From contig WHVD01000015.1 of assembly GCA_015178975.1 (NCBI GenBank), forward strand, positions 682,001 through 746,000: a stretch of DNA of 64,000 nucleotides, read 5' to 3'. A model generated the notes under the pieces. It did no database searches, was not told where the DNA came from, and was given only the letters and a program-made list of their open reading frames with translations. Made by a program: the position numbers and the translations under genes. Shown here piece by piece: positions 47,381 through 59,301 of this stretch (its first letter is position 1; every line of letters starts with the position of its first letter). This DNA is from Hysterangium stoloniferum (taxonomy: Eukaryota; Basidiomycota; Agaricomycetes; Hysterangiales; Hysterangiaceae).

Positions 47381-50323
47381 CTATAAGCCGGATAGGAGGG
47401 CAGATTCAAAGGTGCGTAGTGTCTTGGGATCTGTGTTAAGACTGCACATAAAATACGCCACGTTGCCCAAAGTCCGATAGTGGACTCCAAACGGAACATT
47501 TACATCATCACCCATGCTCTTATTGCGCAAAAAGGATAGACTTGACTGGGCAGACGCCGATACATAGCCTGGAATAAACTCGTTAAGGATCGAGGCACCA
47601 AAGCTTCGACATAACGAACCTTTTGTATCATCACGAATTTTGAAAGCCAATACAGTTCCAAGAGCCATTGCTTCCTCGACGTTGGGGTGCGCCGCTAATT
47701 GATTGACAAATTCTTTCTCCCAAAAGCTCCATATTCTACGTTCTGTGGGAGTATCTTCTGTACTAGACCAATTTTTTTTCGCTAATTTCCACGTTGAACT
47801 GTTTGAAACCAATTCTTCAAACTTGGTTAGCGTTTCATTTGCTACCTCACAGCCTACGGGATGTGCCGTGTAGCTGTGGCCATGTAAGAGAGCTTCAGCT
47901 TTCGTGTCTCCAAGAAACGCCTCATAAATAGAATTATTCGCCAGTGTGACTGCCATTGGAACCAAACCGCCCGTCAAATTTTTGGCAAATACAGCAATAT
48001 CAGGATTGACTCCCAGGATAGAGGAGCAGGAGCGGACTCCGAGACGGTACAGTCCAACGAAAACTTCATCAAAAATTACAGGCAGGCCTGTCCAGCCTTC
48101 ACTCTGAGAACGGCTGGAATTCGGGGTGACGCCTCGAACTGTATCAACGAGTACTCTTTGGAAAAGTGGGTCTACAAATATCATCCCGCCTGCTCCCATT
48201 AACAACGGCTCAATAACCAGAGCAGCTAATTTAGGCTGTCCTGGTTTCTGGATTCGTGAGAGGGTATTACCGATAAACTGGTGATAACACTGAGCAAGAG
48301 GAGAATCCAGTCTTTGTTCGACATCATACACGGCGGTAACAGAATCGAACATGTAAGCTCCGTCTTCAGAAGTTCGCCAACTTTGTGGTAATGTAATCCG
48401 TACGCCATCGTCGCGGATACCAATGACCGGGGGATCAAGCCAATAGCCCTTGGAGTTATGCCACTCACAGGTGAAGAAACCCTCGCATGCATCCATGGCA
48501 CCGATGGTGTCTCCATGATAGCTTCCTTTGAGTCCCAGAACCACTAATTCGGGGTTAGTATGTTTCTGCCAGCCATCACGCTTTGTCGTTGCGCGAAGAG
48601 CCATTTTTAAAGCAACTTCCATGCCCGTAGAACCATCATCTGTGAAAAAAGCGCGGGAAGCCCATCCATTGCCTGGTCCTTTGTGAATTAGAGTTTCAGC
48701 CAGTTTCAGCGCGGGGAGATGAGTTGCTTGAGGAAAAATAACATGCCCGTAGCGGCCCGCTGCTTTTGCCGCTGCCAGGGTCAAGGAGGGGTGTGCATGA
48801 CCTAATATCTGTGTCCACCAAGAAGCGCTACCTGGAAAGACGGATAAATATAGTTAAAGATGCATAAACGGCAAATCAAACGCCTAACCGTCGAGCATTG
48901 GATTTAGTAAACTTGACTCAGATTTAGACTTTAGTGTACTGAAAACACTCAAGAAGTCCCCATGGGCACTGTCGATGACAGTTACATCTGATGGCTTGAC
49001 AAGCTTATGCTGCTCGAATGGCCACCATATACTATCGAGTGTCCGCGTAGACATTGATTCAAGATTAGTCAACCGAGCAATATGGGACTTGTCGAGGTCC
49101 TCTTCCATTTCATACACCATGGGCCTGTTCTTTTGATTTACTATGGAAGAATAATATTCCTCGGTCAATGATTGGTCATTTTTTTGGTCTGCTTGACGAG
49201 GTGGTGGAGGGTCAACACAGTAAAAAGGGATTCTCTGCTCGGCGAAGTACTGCTGCAGATAGTTGAAATTTTGATGATAGTGGTCGACGAACATTGTCAC
49301 GAGGTCCACTTGATAGCCTCGTAGTAGTAAAGATTCATACGCGGATATAGTCGTTGAGATGCCTCCAAGCTTGGCATCTCCCACCAGGATTGTGGGTAAA
49401 TATAAAGAACGGTAAGCATTCACTTGGGTACTCCCAGACATGACGGGGGAATTAACACCTAACGATGAAGGTATATATAGGATCCCATTTGCAAGTTGGG
49501 TAAGTGTCAAGGCTTACCTCCAGCTGTTTCGACATACATTACTGCGGGATCAGTCGCTTTTGTAGCGCAGGTCGTAATGTGGTGAGCTACAGCGTTCACC
49601 AACTTCTCATCCGAAATAATTTCCTATCCATCGGATTAATGAATTGTCACAAACCAGAAAAAAAAACGTGAGGGATTCGGACTAATGCCATTTAAGGGAC
49701 ACCTTATGAGCGAGTTCTACTAGAAACAATTGATCTAGTCAACGCGATCGTGCAATGATAGGCTAAATAATGTATGATGAACATCTAAAAAAATTGTTTA
49801 ACAAATAGTTGTAGTACACGGAACCAGTGAAGCGCACATTGGTCATCAGACATGGGAACTCTGCTTTCAGCCAACCCGAGGCACAATGCATTCTCTAGAT
49901 CAGTTGAGTAGAGGCCCACTAAGCGTACCCCAAATAACATTATCTCTTTGTAAGGTAGAATCATCCCCTTCCCTTGTCTTGGTGCGACACTCACTCGATT
50001 ATCTCGCTCCACTGCTAAATGAGGGCTGACAGGCTCACTATATCGGAAAAGACAATTGGTCTGTAACTTCTTTTCTCTTCCACTGAATCGAACAATATGT
50101 CTGACGCAGCAATTTTCATACACGTTTCGATTTTGAATTAAGAAACTACCAACTCATCGTCTGCATCTTGAGGAGCTCCGGTACTGACGGGTTTGAGGTA
50201 GAACACACGCTTATTCCGCGCTGCAGATGCACGACAAAGAGCAGTAGTAAGAATTGTTTTTCCGACATCAGTATTTGCGCCGAATATTTGATGAATACGG
50301 AGGTGCTTGTACAGGCGTGTCAT
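47381..50323 (-). CDS. bioDA: Bifunctional dethiobiotin synthetase / DAPA aminotransferase
   Basis: Carries out two consecutive steps of biotin synthesis, DAPA formation from KAPA and ATP-dependent closure to dethiobiotin, probably in mitochondria. Minus-strand exons are 50154-50323, 49995-50100, 49518-49623, 48889-49458 and 47381-48831, giving 800 residues. The BioD half has the P-loop GANTDVGKT (about 15-23), KPVSTG, SEPVSPHLAVE and VETAGGVNSP. The BioA half has SIWWPFEQHK, FFTDDGSTGMEVALKMA, GSYHGDTIGAMDA, the PLP region FDEVFVGLYRLG and the catalytic Lys in FAKNLTGGLVPM, then HSYTAHPVGCEVANET. The fused order BioD-BioA is known from fungi and plants. The first intron donor was taken as GTTGGT because only that keeps the frame (DADDEHIVRF). 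The second intron is unusually long, 371 bp. Confidence 0.92.
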
Positions 50324-50425
50324 AGTGAGAAAGAGGCGTCACGCCGTCGCGAGTTGTCACACCTTACTTCTGTCTCGCCATCTACGATTTTAAGTTCATT
50401 TTTCCTCTTCCCTATTTGCCATCAG
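50324..50425. promoter_or_regulatory. 102-bp divergent promoter between bioDA and RPA2
   Basis: The start codons of the minus-strand bioDA and plus-strand RPA2 genes are only 102 bp apart. Both promoters and 5' UTRs must share this space. No TATA box is seen; a CGCCGTCGCG-like GC-rich word sits near 50341-50355. Confidence 0.7.
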
Positions 50426-51576
50426 ATGAGTTGTATGTAGAAACATGGCACATGGTGGCCCATCTGAGAAGCTCTTTTTGTTCAGATTCACAAGGACCAT
50501 TTTACTCCAATGTTAATGACAGTGGAGGTGGTGGAGGTTTTCTATCGCCGTTTGGCAGCCAAGGGAGCCCAGGTGATGGATCCAAGGTATTATTATCATG
50601 TGTCTTATGTTACTATGTGTTAAATACGCGTTTTTTACGCGTTGTGTGTAGAAAACGAGCCAACACTCCCTGCGACCTTTGACCATCTTAGCCATGCACA
50701 ACGCGCAACAGGCGCACGGAGAGGCTAATTTTACTGTCGATGGTGTCGAAATAGGACAGGTATGTGAGACGGATCGTTTTCATAGTTGGAGACTGAATTT
50801 TATTAGGTGACTGTAGTAGCTCAAGTTATTGAGGACGTTGATCCGCAAGCAACGAACATGTTGTTTCGTATTGACGATGGCACGGGACGTATAGATGCGC
50901 GTCACTGGCTTGAGCAGCACGAAAGTGCAAGCGACTTCACCCATATTAAGTATACTCGTTGTTTGTTAGTTTCCGCTTGACATGTATTGAACAATTCGCG
51001 CGTTCAGGGAAGGATCATATGTTCGTCTCATGGGAACATTAAAACAAATCAACAACAAAAGACATCTTACTGCCCCTACTATCCGAATAGCCTCTCCAAA
51101 AGAATTCTTATTTCACAAAGCAGATGTCATGCTGGTGTGGGCGCAAATGACTTTGGGAGTAAGTCTAAATGCTATTATCTCATGTTGGCTATTGACAAGT
51201 ATTTCAGCCACCATCAGGGCAATCAATGGGTACATCAAACGTGCAGGCCACAGGAGGAATTGGTGTGTCTGCCTACTCAGCTGGCGGGCAGACAACGCTA
51301 GCCGAAAATGCCAATTATGCACATCTACCAGTTTTGGAACGCATCATTTTGGAATGTATCCGATCAGGCCCCCAGAGAGAAGATGGTATCAACGTTGAGT
51401 ACATCGCAAAACGAGTGTGTTCAGGTTCAGTATCCGCAAATGATTTATCGTACGTTGCGCATCTTTTCGTAGATAAATTGGTCCTTACCGCTTCGCGCAG
51501 GACTGCTCTGGATCGTCTAATGGATGACGGTCACATATACAGCACCATTGACGAGAGTCATTTTATGATTGCCTGA
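50426..51576 (+). CDS. RFA2: Replication protein A 32-kDa subunit (RPA2)
   Basis: Middle subunit of the single-strand DNA-binding complex RPA, acting in replication, repair and recombination. Exons 50426-50432, 50486-50586, 50652-50759, 50807-50949, 51008-51158, 51208-51449 and 51501-51576 give 275 residues, the usual size. The N-terminus MSYSQGPFYSNVND is followed by a Gly/Ser-rich segment that is the phosphorylation region in the family. The OB fold covers TVDGVEIGQVTVVAQVIEDV, FRIDDGTGRIDARHW and YVRLMGTLKQINNKRHLTAP. A linker precedes the C-terminal winged helix (LERIILECIRSGPQREDGIN, RLMDDGHIYSTIDESHF). The first exon has only seven bases, inferred from the frame and the splice consensus. 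Confidence 0.93.
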
Positions 51577-51730
51577 ATCCCTTATCAGATACGAAACCAT
51601 GCAACTGTAGATGTAGAAGTTAAAATGTAGTAATAAGCGGACGCATAGCCAAGTACACTACCTACTAATCGGATGTGACGCTTGTGTGACAAGGATTTTC
51701 TCTGAGTGGCCACGAGGATCAAGGGGCCAG

Positions 51731-54252
51731 ATGTTCCATTCCAACACTTCAAGATTCAACCAAAGACAACCGAAAGCTGGGCCATCGACAATACTACCTA
51801 GACATCACCACGATACATCCCAAAAGCTCTCATTGGACATACCGAAGCGAGCATCGAATACAACTGCATTCAAGGAGGAAATGGATATGACACGGCCTAT
51901 CAACACTAATTCGAGAGTGAAACAAGATGAGAAATACAAAAAGGACATGTATCTTGCGTTTGTGAACAACGCTCTACTACAAAAGTTAAAAGTGCGTCAG
52001 CCCTTTGTAATGTGTTCCCGAGTGTTCACACTGTCCAAACTGTGGTCAGGGGAACTCTGAACCATTCGATGAGCTTGTTAATCAATTTTCCTCAGCCAAC
52101 ACGTCTGAATATGGCGAAGCTAGTATTGGGATGCCAGCCACACAGCTGAGGTTGTGGATATCTGCACTCTCGCATGTCGTTTCACAAATAGAACGAACTC
52201 ATTCTGCCTTGATACAAGCTATAGTCGGCATGCCTTGGACGACCATGGATGCCGGATTCGTGAAAGCATATGTTGCCTTCATTGGTATGCTGGTTAGTGC
52301 GCGGCCTGAGTACTTGTCTTTGGTCCTGGAGAGAATTGCCCGCGGTTTCACTTTTAGTACGTTCAGTCATTTTGTATAAAAATATTTGCTCATGCATTAT
52401 TCCAATGTGTAGGGTCAGGATTACTTGCCATCGATCCCACTAACCCAGAGAAAGCTTCGAGTCCTTTAACCCGCCGCGTTGTCTATGATAGATTGCACCA
52501 TATCCTTGAACATCTCTTATCTCTTATCCCCACTTTACCCACCATTTTGCAACCTCTTCTGGTTCGTAATTTTCCACATAAACGGCAAGATAGAGCAGAC
52601 CAGGAAACATATATCCGTAATCTCCTTCGCATCACAGAATATTGTCCAGCATTAACGGATCGAATACTTTCGACGATTATCGATAGCGCAATACAAATAG
52701 ATGTGAGTGATTATTATATACCCGCAATTCACTTGTCTCATTCAAATGCTCAGGTAGAAATTCAGGTAGAATTGGAGGAACTGGAAGCCGATGAAGGAGC
52801 TAAAAACATGGAAGACATCTTGCTAGATCCTTTCGACACCGTTGTAGGTGAAGAAGGAAGTGACTCTGAGGATGAAGAGGAAGATGATCTCAGCGATATC
52901 TCATCTGATGCCGGAGGTGATCCGGACGATGAAATTGTCCCGGAAATTCAACAAGATATAGCACAAATTCGTGATATGGTTGACAAATTAGATAGCATGC
53001 TCAAGCTATTATTTGATTATTTTCACCGCATACACTGTGGCCTCAGTGCCACCCAAATTACACCAACTTCACAAGACTCGCTCCCTGATGTGTCACTCAC
53101 ATCCTCTCCCACCAGGTTGCCACCTACGTCTAGAGGATCCTCTGATCACGGCCGTAGCTTACGACGCACACAATTCATAACTCTGCTGTCCATCTTTGAC
53201 CGCACCATTATCCGCACCTTTAAATCCCGATACACCCAATTCCTAGTCTTCTGGTACTCATCCCTTGATCCCACATTTACAGACATGTTCCAGGGTATGT
53301 TAATTTCGAAAGCCTTATTGGAAGAAATGCAACCGGTAGTCACCCGCGTGGCGGCAGCCAGTTACATTGCTAGCTTTGTCAGTCGGGCGCGGTTCGTCGA
53401 CGCTGTCAACGCTCGACGGGTAGTCGGGCTTTTATGTGACTTTCTAGAAGCGCATCTTGATTATTGCGCTACAATGGGAAAAGAATTTGACCCAAGTTCT
53501 GCAGCTCACACACTCTTTTATGCTGTTTCACAAGCGGTGTTCCTAATTTTTTGTTTCCGATGGCGAGATTTCCAGGTCGACGATGAGATCGAAATGGACG
53601 ACATTGGTATTGAATCAAATATACCAAAAAAATGGATACCCACGTTAAGTGTTATACAGCGGGTGATAACTTCGGAGCTTAATCCATTGAAGGTATGCAC
53701 GTCACATCCTACTTTAAACATGCTACTCAAATAGGAAACAAATTTCTCCAGATATGTTCACCCAATGTTGTTCAGCAATTCGCCCGTGTCGCAAGAAGTA
53801 CAGGGTTTGTATATTGCTATACAATACTGGAAAACAATCGTCGTACAGATTTACATCGTGCGAACTCTTCTCCCCCAAAAAGGATCACCCCTTCTTCAAC
53901 CCAATCACCGTACCCTCTACTTAGTCGTGATGCAGCAGATGCTGATTTAAACACATTTTTCCCATTCGATCCATACAAATTGCCTCTTTCCTATTCCTAT
54001 ATTCAAGGCGTCTATCGCGAGTGGGCATCGGTAGCATTAGACGAGGAAGAGGAAGATGATGGAGACGGAGATGAAGACGAAGGAGGAGACAAAGAGGAAG
54101 AGGTAGACCTAATAGCGCCCTCACGTTCGTCATGGAACCTTCCCAGCGCTGAGGGTGATGACGGTACAAGCGCCTTGGGTACTTCCTTTGGAGGTATGAG
54201 CATTAGTCCCATCCGGTCTTCGTTATTATCGAGGCCAACCCTCGTCGTTTGA
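51731..54252 (+). CDS. RRN3: RNA polymerase I-specific initiation factor RRN3 (TIF-IA)
   Basis: Recruits RNA polymerase I to rDNA promoters and couples rRNA synthesis to growth. Exons 51731-51991, 52050-52356, 52413-52702, 52754-53692 and 53752-54252 give 765 residues. The HEAT-like RRN3 body begins KDMYLAFVNNALLQKLK. Family features are VNQFSSANTSEYG, LTRRVVYDRLHHILEHLLSL, an acidic loop (EEGSDSEDEEEDDLSDISSD) typical of the family, and YIASFVSRARFVDAVNARRV, the most conserved patch. The C-terminal part has FFPFDPYKLPLSYSYIQGVY and a second acidic stretch before SFGGMSISP. The first in-frame ATG was chosen; it lies 154 bp after RPA2 on the same strand. Confidence 0.93.
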
Positions 54253-55017
54253 TGAGTGGCCTTTTTTTTTGGTCGATTCTATTATAATTACATTTTATTA
54301 CTTTCAGAGGTTAAAATATGGTTTTGTGTATGTTTATTTAATTAGTGCTCTGCTTTTCTGGAGAATTATTTCGGCCAGGTTGTACCAAAAGTATCGCTGT
54401 TGAAATTAGTGGTTTATGGACTTTTTAGGTGGTCTGGAGTACCAACCGTTGGGACACAGACACTCTTACATAGTTTATCTTTGTGATGGATCCGAAAATT
54501 TGTGGTCCGGAAAAAGGCGTGAGTCGAGTGAGAATTAGGTGGAAGTTCCAGAATAAGGATAAGTATTTTCTTTCTTACAAAACAAATGGTCTGATTTGGA
54601 TTTCAATCACTGTCCACATCAAAGTCAAAGTCATAATGGTCTGCAATAAGGAGCAGGATTAAGACAGCCCGGAAATCTCGACTCGCATCGTATCAGCTAC
54701 CCAATGTTGTGTTACGACCATTTGGTTCTGAATTGAATTTTTTTCCTTTGATGGGCTGGAAATTCTGGTTTTTGGCCCCGAAAAAAAAAAATGAACAGGT
54801 AGATGCTATTCCGGTGAGGGGTTTGGCGTAGATCAAACATTTCTGAACGGTGTACTAAAGCTATAGAAGTTATACATATTCAAAACAGTACCTTAATTCT
54901 GGCAGTAAATTACCATATCTAACTTATAAAGTACATTTTCCAATCACTATTATATCTACGATCGCCCCGACACTGACCCATGTAAGATCGCAACCACCGG
55001 AGCACCGGACAGGTCTT
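54253..55017. other. RRN3 3' flank and start of the duplicated block
   Basis: Convergent intergenic region. From 54488 on it is the left end of a duplicated block that recurs at 59302 (see repeat entry). No gene. Confidence 0.5.
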
Positions 55018-57228
55018 TCATGGCGTCGCAGGTGACATTTCCTGCGCCTCAGAAGTTTTCTCTGCCTCATAGGCTTTCCAAATCCGGATCACACCATCTC
55101 GGCTGCGCGTAGCAAAAGTAAAGTCATCACCGATGGGTTTGCAGCCGACATCGACTGTTTTGTCTTCGTCCTTTTCGGAAGCAGGTATAATATGCACGGG
55201 ATCTCCCCGGCCTTTGCTCCAGAAGTAGATCTGACCGTCTGATAGAATCAATCAGTCCATGAAGTGACGAGAATTATGTCAAGGCAAACCGTTTGTCACA
55301 GAGAGAAGGAAATGACCGGTGCTCAACCAATGTATTTTTCCGACAAATTTCTCCGTGGCACTTCTTAAATGTAATTGACGCAGCAACGATAGACGTATCA
55401 CGTTGTCAACGCATTGGATAGACCAAAGTTGTGGTGGCTATATCATTGTGGTTATTATGGCTACTGGAAGTGAGAGAAGGCGTATAATGATATGAACCTG
55501 ATCTCGGTAGCTGATGGCAATAATGTCTGCATCCTTTGAAAAACTAATGTCTTCTACCTCTTTCCAAACCGGAATTTCGCTGTTGCATCACCGGGGCTTT
55601 AAATTACCTGAAATGGCAATGGAGAACTTACCCACCTCATTGTTGTCGGTGTATTTACGTCGAATACTACAAAACGGTGAATAATCATAACGCAATTGGA
55701 AAATATGAAGCTCACTCATGAGCCTTCGCATGGGGAGGGCATGGGCTGGGTGCGATTGAGTTGATTTGCTTGTAACGGTCACTGCCATTGCAATCAGTGG
55801 GCCTGAATCTTCTGCATATTGGCTCGACACGTCCATGTGGTCAATGCGGATATTGTCGAGTTCTTCGCTGAAGTATTCATGCCCATCGACGCCCTTGCAA
55901 ATGAGAAAATTCTGATATTGAACTGTAGGAACAAAGTACAAGCTCTTACAATACATGAGATAATATTTCTTGTTTTGCCTTCCGCGAGGATAAACCGAGG
56001 ATGAGTCGAATCAGTCTCGTCTAACGAGAGATTCAGCAGCCGTTATTAAAAGAGACAAATAAAGCAAACAAACCATTTGGTTCAGGGAGACTCATGACTA
56101 GACCAACTTGGTTGCCGCGTTTAATTGTTGTCGAGGTCCCATGCTACAACAACGATATAACGTCGGAATCGAAAGCAAGATCCCACACTAACCGTGGACC
56201 ACACATCTATGAAGGTCTTCTGGTACGTCCACGTTAAGAGATATGCACCTGATGATGACCAAACCACTTGTCGCGGCCCATTTCCTGTGTAACTAGACCG
56301 GTCTGCGATGCTTTTGCTTCCAGGGAGGCTAAACTTGAAAAGAAACAACGATGGAAATCGTCAATACGACCCACCGTTATGCACATACAGAGATTGAGCT
56401 TACGTCGCATTGCAGAGTGTGCGTTGGCGCGGCCACAGCAATTACATTGCCATCCGGACTGAACTGAGGATAACCAAGAAGATTCCTATCATCACGAATC
56501 TGTTGTCCCGTAGGGGTGACAAATCGAAGCTGTTTTATAAGACGGGCTACCAATTGAAGTTCTTTATTGTTCTGTATCATCCTTTCTGCGGCCATCACTT
56601 TTACCACTAGTCGGCGAAACCGTTTTTGGGTAGGGTGCGGTGAAAGGGTGAGAATCCGAGGAGCCGGTTCTTGAGGAGGGGGGGACGTTGGTGTAGGGTC
56701 TGCGTCGTTGACGTTGTCATCCGTGGAAGTAGGCATGACTGGTGTGCTTGAAATTATAGAATGTGAGCTACCACCGATAGAGTATGAAATAGACGAGGCT
56801 CGAGTGCTTGTACTCGAATCGTCCGAGGTGTTGAGCTCTGTTGCATTATCCGGTTCATTCGTCGCGGGCGTGTGGAAATGTCGAATCCGATTATACTTCC
56901 ATTTATCTGCAAGTGACCACAGTGCCAAAGCTGCTAGCGTAGAGATGCTCATCAATTCACAGCATAAAACGACCACTTGAGTTCCACGAGTCTAGCAAGG
57001 ATCAGTCAGATTCCTACTTAGATGTGCGTCATTACCTGTGAAACAGACACAAAACAAGCTAATCCCGCTAAAAAGCTAACGACGGATAACACGAGAAATA
57101 TAGTAGGAGAAAATCGTATCCACTTCCACGGGCCTCCTCGCAATCGAGGTTTGGGAGAGCTGCTGCGGAGGGGTTAGGATCGGATTGTTGCACTTGAGAT
57201 AGATTCACATACTACATAGCATTTCTCC
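54488..57228. repeat. Segmental duplication, unit 1
   Basis: A 2741-bp block starting GGATCCGAAAATTT and ending CATAGCATTTCTCC. It matches 59302-62065 in the same orientation with few differences. It covers the 3' flank and about two thirds of paralogue C. Sequence outside these edges differs abruptly. Confidence 0.85.
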
Positions 57229-58377
57229 AGCTATACGCCAAAAACCCGCTAAGGGCACTAGCCACGCTGAGTACCAAAGAGCCGAACCAGAAAGCGTTTA
57301 CAACTTCCCACAACCCGTCACCATTATTTGCTTGGGAAAACTGGATCATCGTAGCGGTAACACCAGAAAAAAATGTAGCCATGGCGGAAAGACTTTGAAG
57401 GTTGGAAATGGCACGCTTTTGCGACATGAGCACGGCCGGAGCCCCTGAAAGTGACTTAGAAACACGTTACATATGTAGCATGGTGATACATACGGTATGT
57501 GAATGCCACTATATTCTGGCTGATTTCTTCAAAATCGTTGCCAACTTCTTTTGATATATCTTGTATGTACAGCTGAACAGCTTGTGAACAATAGTCGGCT
57601 GGGGAGGACAAACATGGTGTTGATATTGAGCAATCATATCAATGAGAGAATAAAGAACGCAAACTTGTAAATGGTTCTAGACATTCCAACCAGTGCTGTC
57701 AAATAGGTCATGAGGTTTCTAGTTGTTAGGAAAAACCGATAGCACACTGACCGCCAAATGCACATTAATGTAATAGTGGCCAATTATCACCCAGTTGTCC
57801 AAACTCGGGAAAGTCTATCATAGCATCCTTCAAGCGATTGATGCTCTCAGATAATGCGCGGAGTTCCAAAGAAAGATCCCCTGGGTGTAGGCTTGAAGTG
57901 CCACGGGAACCGTATAAACCATGATCGTGAGATAGTCCAAGAGGGTTGTGCCAGCGTTTATTGAAACGCGGCGACCGGAAACGCTTGATACGTTGAGGAA
58001 ACAGCGCAATGGCGTTGTTTTCGAATATACAGAATACTGTCGACAAGTTTTCTCGCATCTTCTCTATAGTTACGACAAGATCCAAAGACGATCCTAATTC
58101 TTGGACGGCATTTTGAAACTGCTGTAGCTATGAAGAAGGATAGAGGCATCCGCATGGCATTCGAGAACTTCGAACTCACATCTTTGTCCATCCCTTTATA
58201 TTGGCTTTTATGCAGTTTCAAGCGATGAATGAGGATGCGCCAATAAAACAGCTTTGACTAACCTTACAAATTCATTCCAATGCTCAAGCTGCGGCATGGC
58301 ATCTTCGGATGTCTCTGTCTTTAAACGAGTGAGATGGGGTATTCCTGCCTGAGAAATTAGATAGAACTTGCCTGCAT
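55018..58377 (-). CDS. Membrane/WD40-family protein, paralogue C
   Basis: Minus-strand member of the family seen at 39211 and 43705. The start is ATG CAG followed by a GC-AG intron (donor GCAAGT), then TETSEDAMPQLEHWNEFVR. The helical region contains QQFQNAVQELGSSLDLVVTI and MIDFPEFGQLGDNWPL, then VQLYIQDISKEVGNDFEEIS. Membrane segments include LSAMATFFSGVTATMIQF, FWFGSLVLSVASALSGFLAY and VVLCCELMSISTLAALALWS. The linker is Ser/Thr/Pro-rich. The propeller has GYPQFSPDGNVIAVAA, RQVVWSSSGAYLLTWTYQ, TFIDVWST, GQIYFWSKGRGDPVHIIPAS and RDGVIRIWKAYE. It differs much more from A and B than they do from each other. Looks intact. Confidence 0.75.
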
Positions 58378-59301
58378 ATTGTCCTTGGGATGTCTGCTAG
58401 GAGGGGGAGGGGGCTTGCAACCTTTTCAATATTGAACGGCAGATACCTCGTAATAAAAGAAATTATTCCAGGAAGAAGAAAGGGAAGGGGAGTTGAGGTA
58501 AAATTAAGTCGACAGACGACTGGAGCCTAATTGACTGTTCAGAGTCTGTGTCACATGACACCGATGATTTGGCACCAATTGGTACCTAAACTTGGATATA
58601 GTTAAAGGAGAGGAAACGTTTTCAAAATTCCGTCAATGGCTGAATAGCACATTCAGAAATCCTCCCGGTGTCCTTATGGTGCAGGAAACGAAATAAAAAT
58701 CCTGAATTTATGTGAGAGATATACGAAGGCTTAACCATATGTTTTTTTCAATAAATATTCGCAAGTTTACACGACTTATCCTAGAAGACGTAAAAGAACA
58801 TTCATAAGGGGGAGCTGAGATCCAGATGCGATACGGAGTAAACACGAACCTTAAATATCAAATTCCGTGGGAGACCACTGTCCCCCTCACCAGGAAAACC
58901 GTGCATCTCAACCAACAAGCATACAAAAGTAAGATAACGTAACACAATTAAAGTACGACTCACATTTAATTTCTGACTCCAAAGAAGGTTGTGACATGCG
59001 TAGTTGATCATCGATCAATCGCGGTGTGACGGCGCGGGTGTCAAAATATTTCGAGCGCTTATGATACTTCCCATCCAACTGATTTGGAAATTGATCATAA
59101 TAGATAGTGCGGAGGAGGATGAAACATCGCCAATTGCACAACAACGGTTAGGCACGAGTTCACGGGAATTGGTTGCACATGGAAAGGTTGTCTTAAAGTC
59201 AGGAGGGAACGGTGTTGCCACAACAAACATGGTTTCGACGGCAATCGATTCTTTCGCTGCTTTGCAATTCGACTCGGGGGACTCCTGTGTCGTATATGCC
59301 T
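58378..59301. other. Gap between paralogue C and duplicated unit 2
   Basis: This holds the promoter of paralogue C. Overlapping open frames at about 59004-59441 occur on both strands, but neither has a recognisable motif or clear splice structure, so no gene is called. Confidence 0.4.

Noticed and set aside
49624..49994. Additional exon within the long bioDA intron
   Set aside because: The frame there is open for a stretch but does not match BioD, and the neighbouring exons already join in phase.
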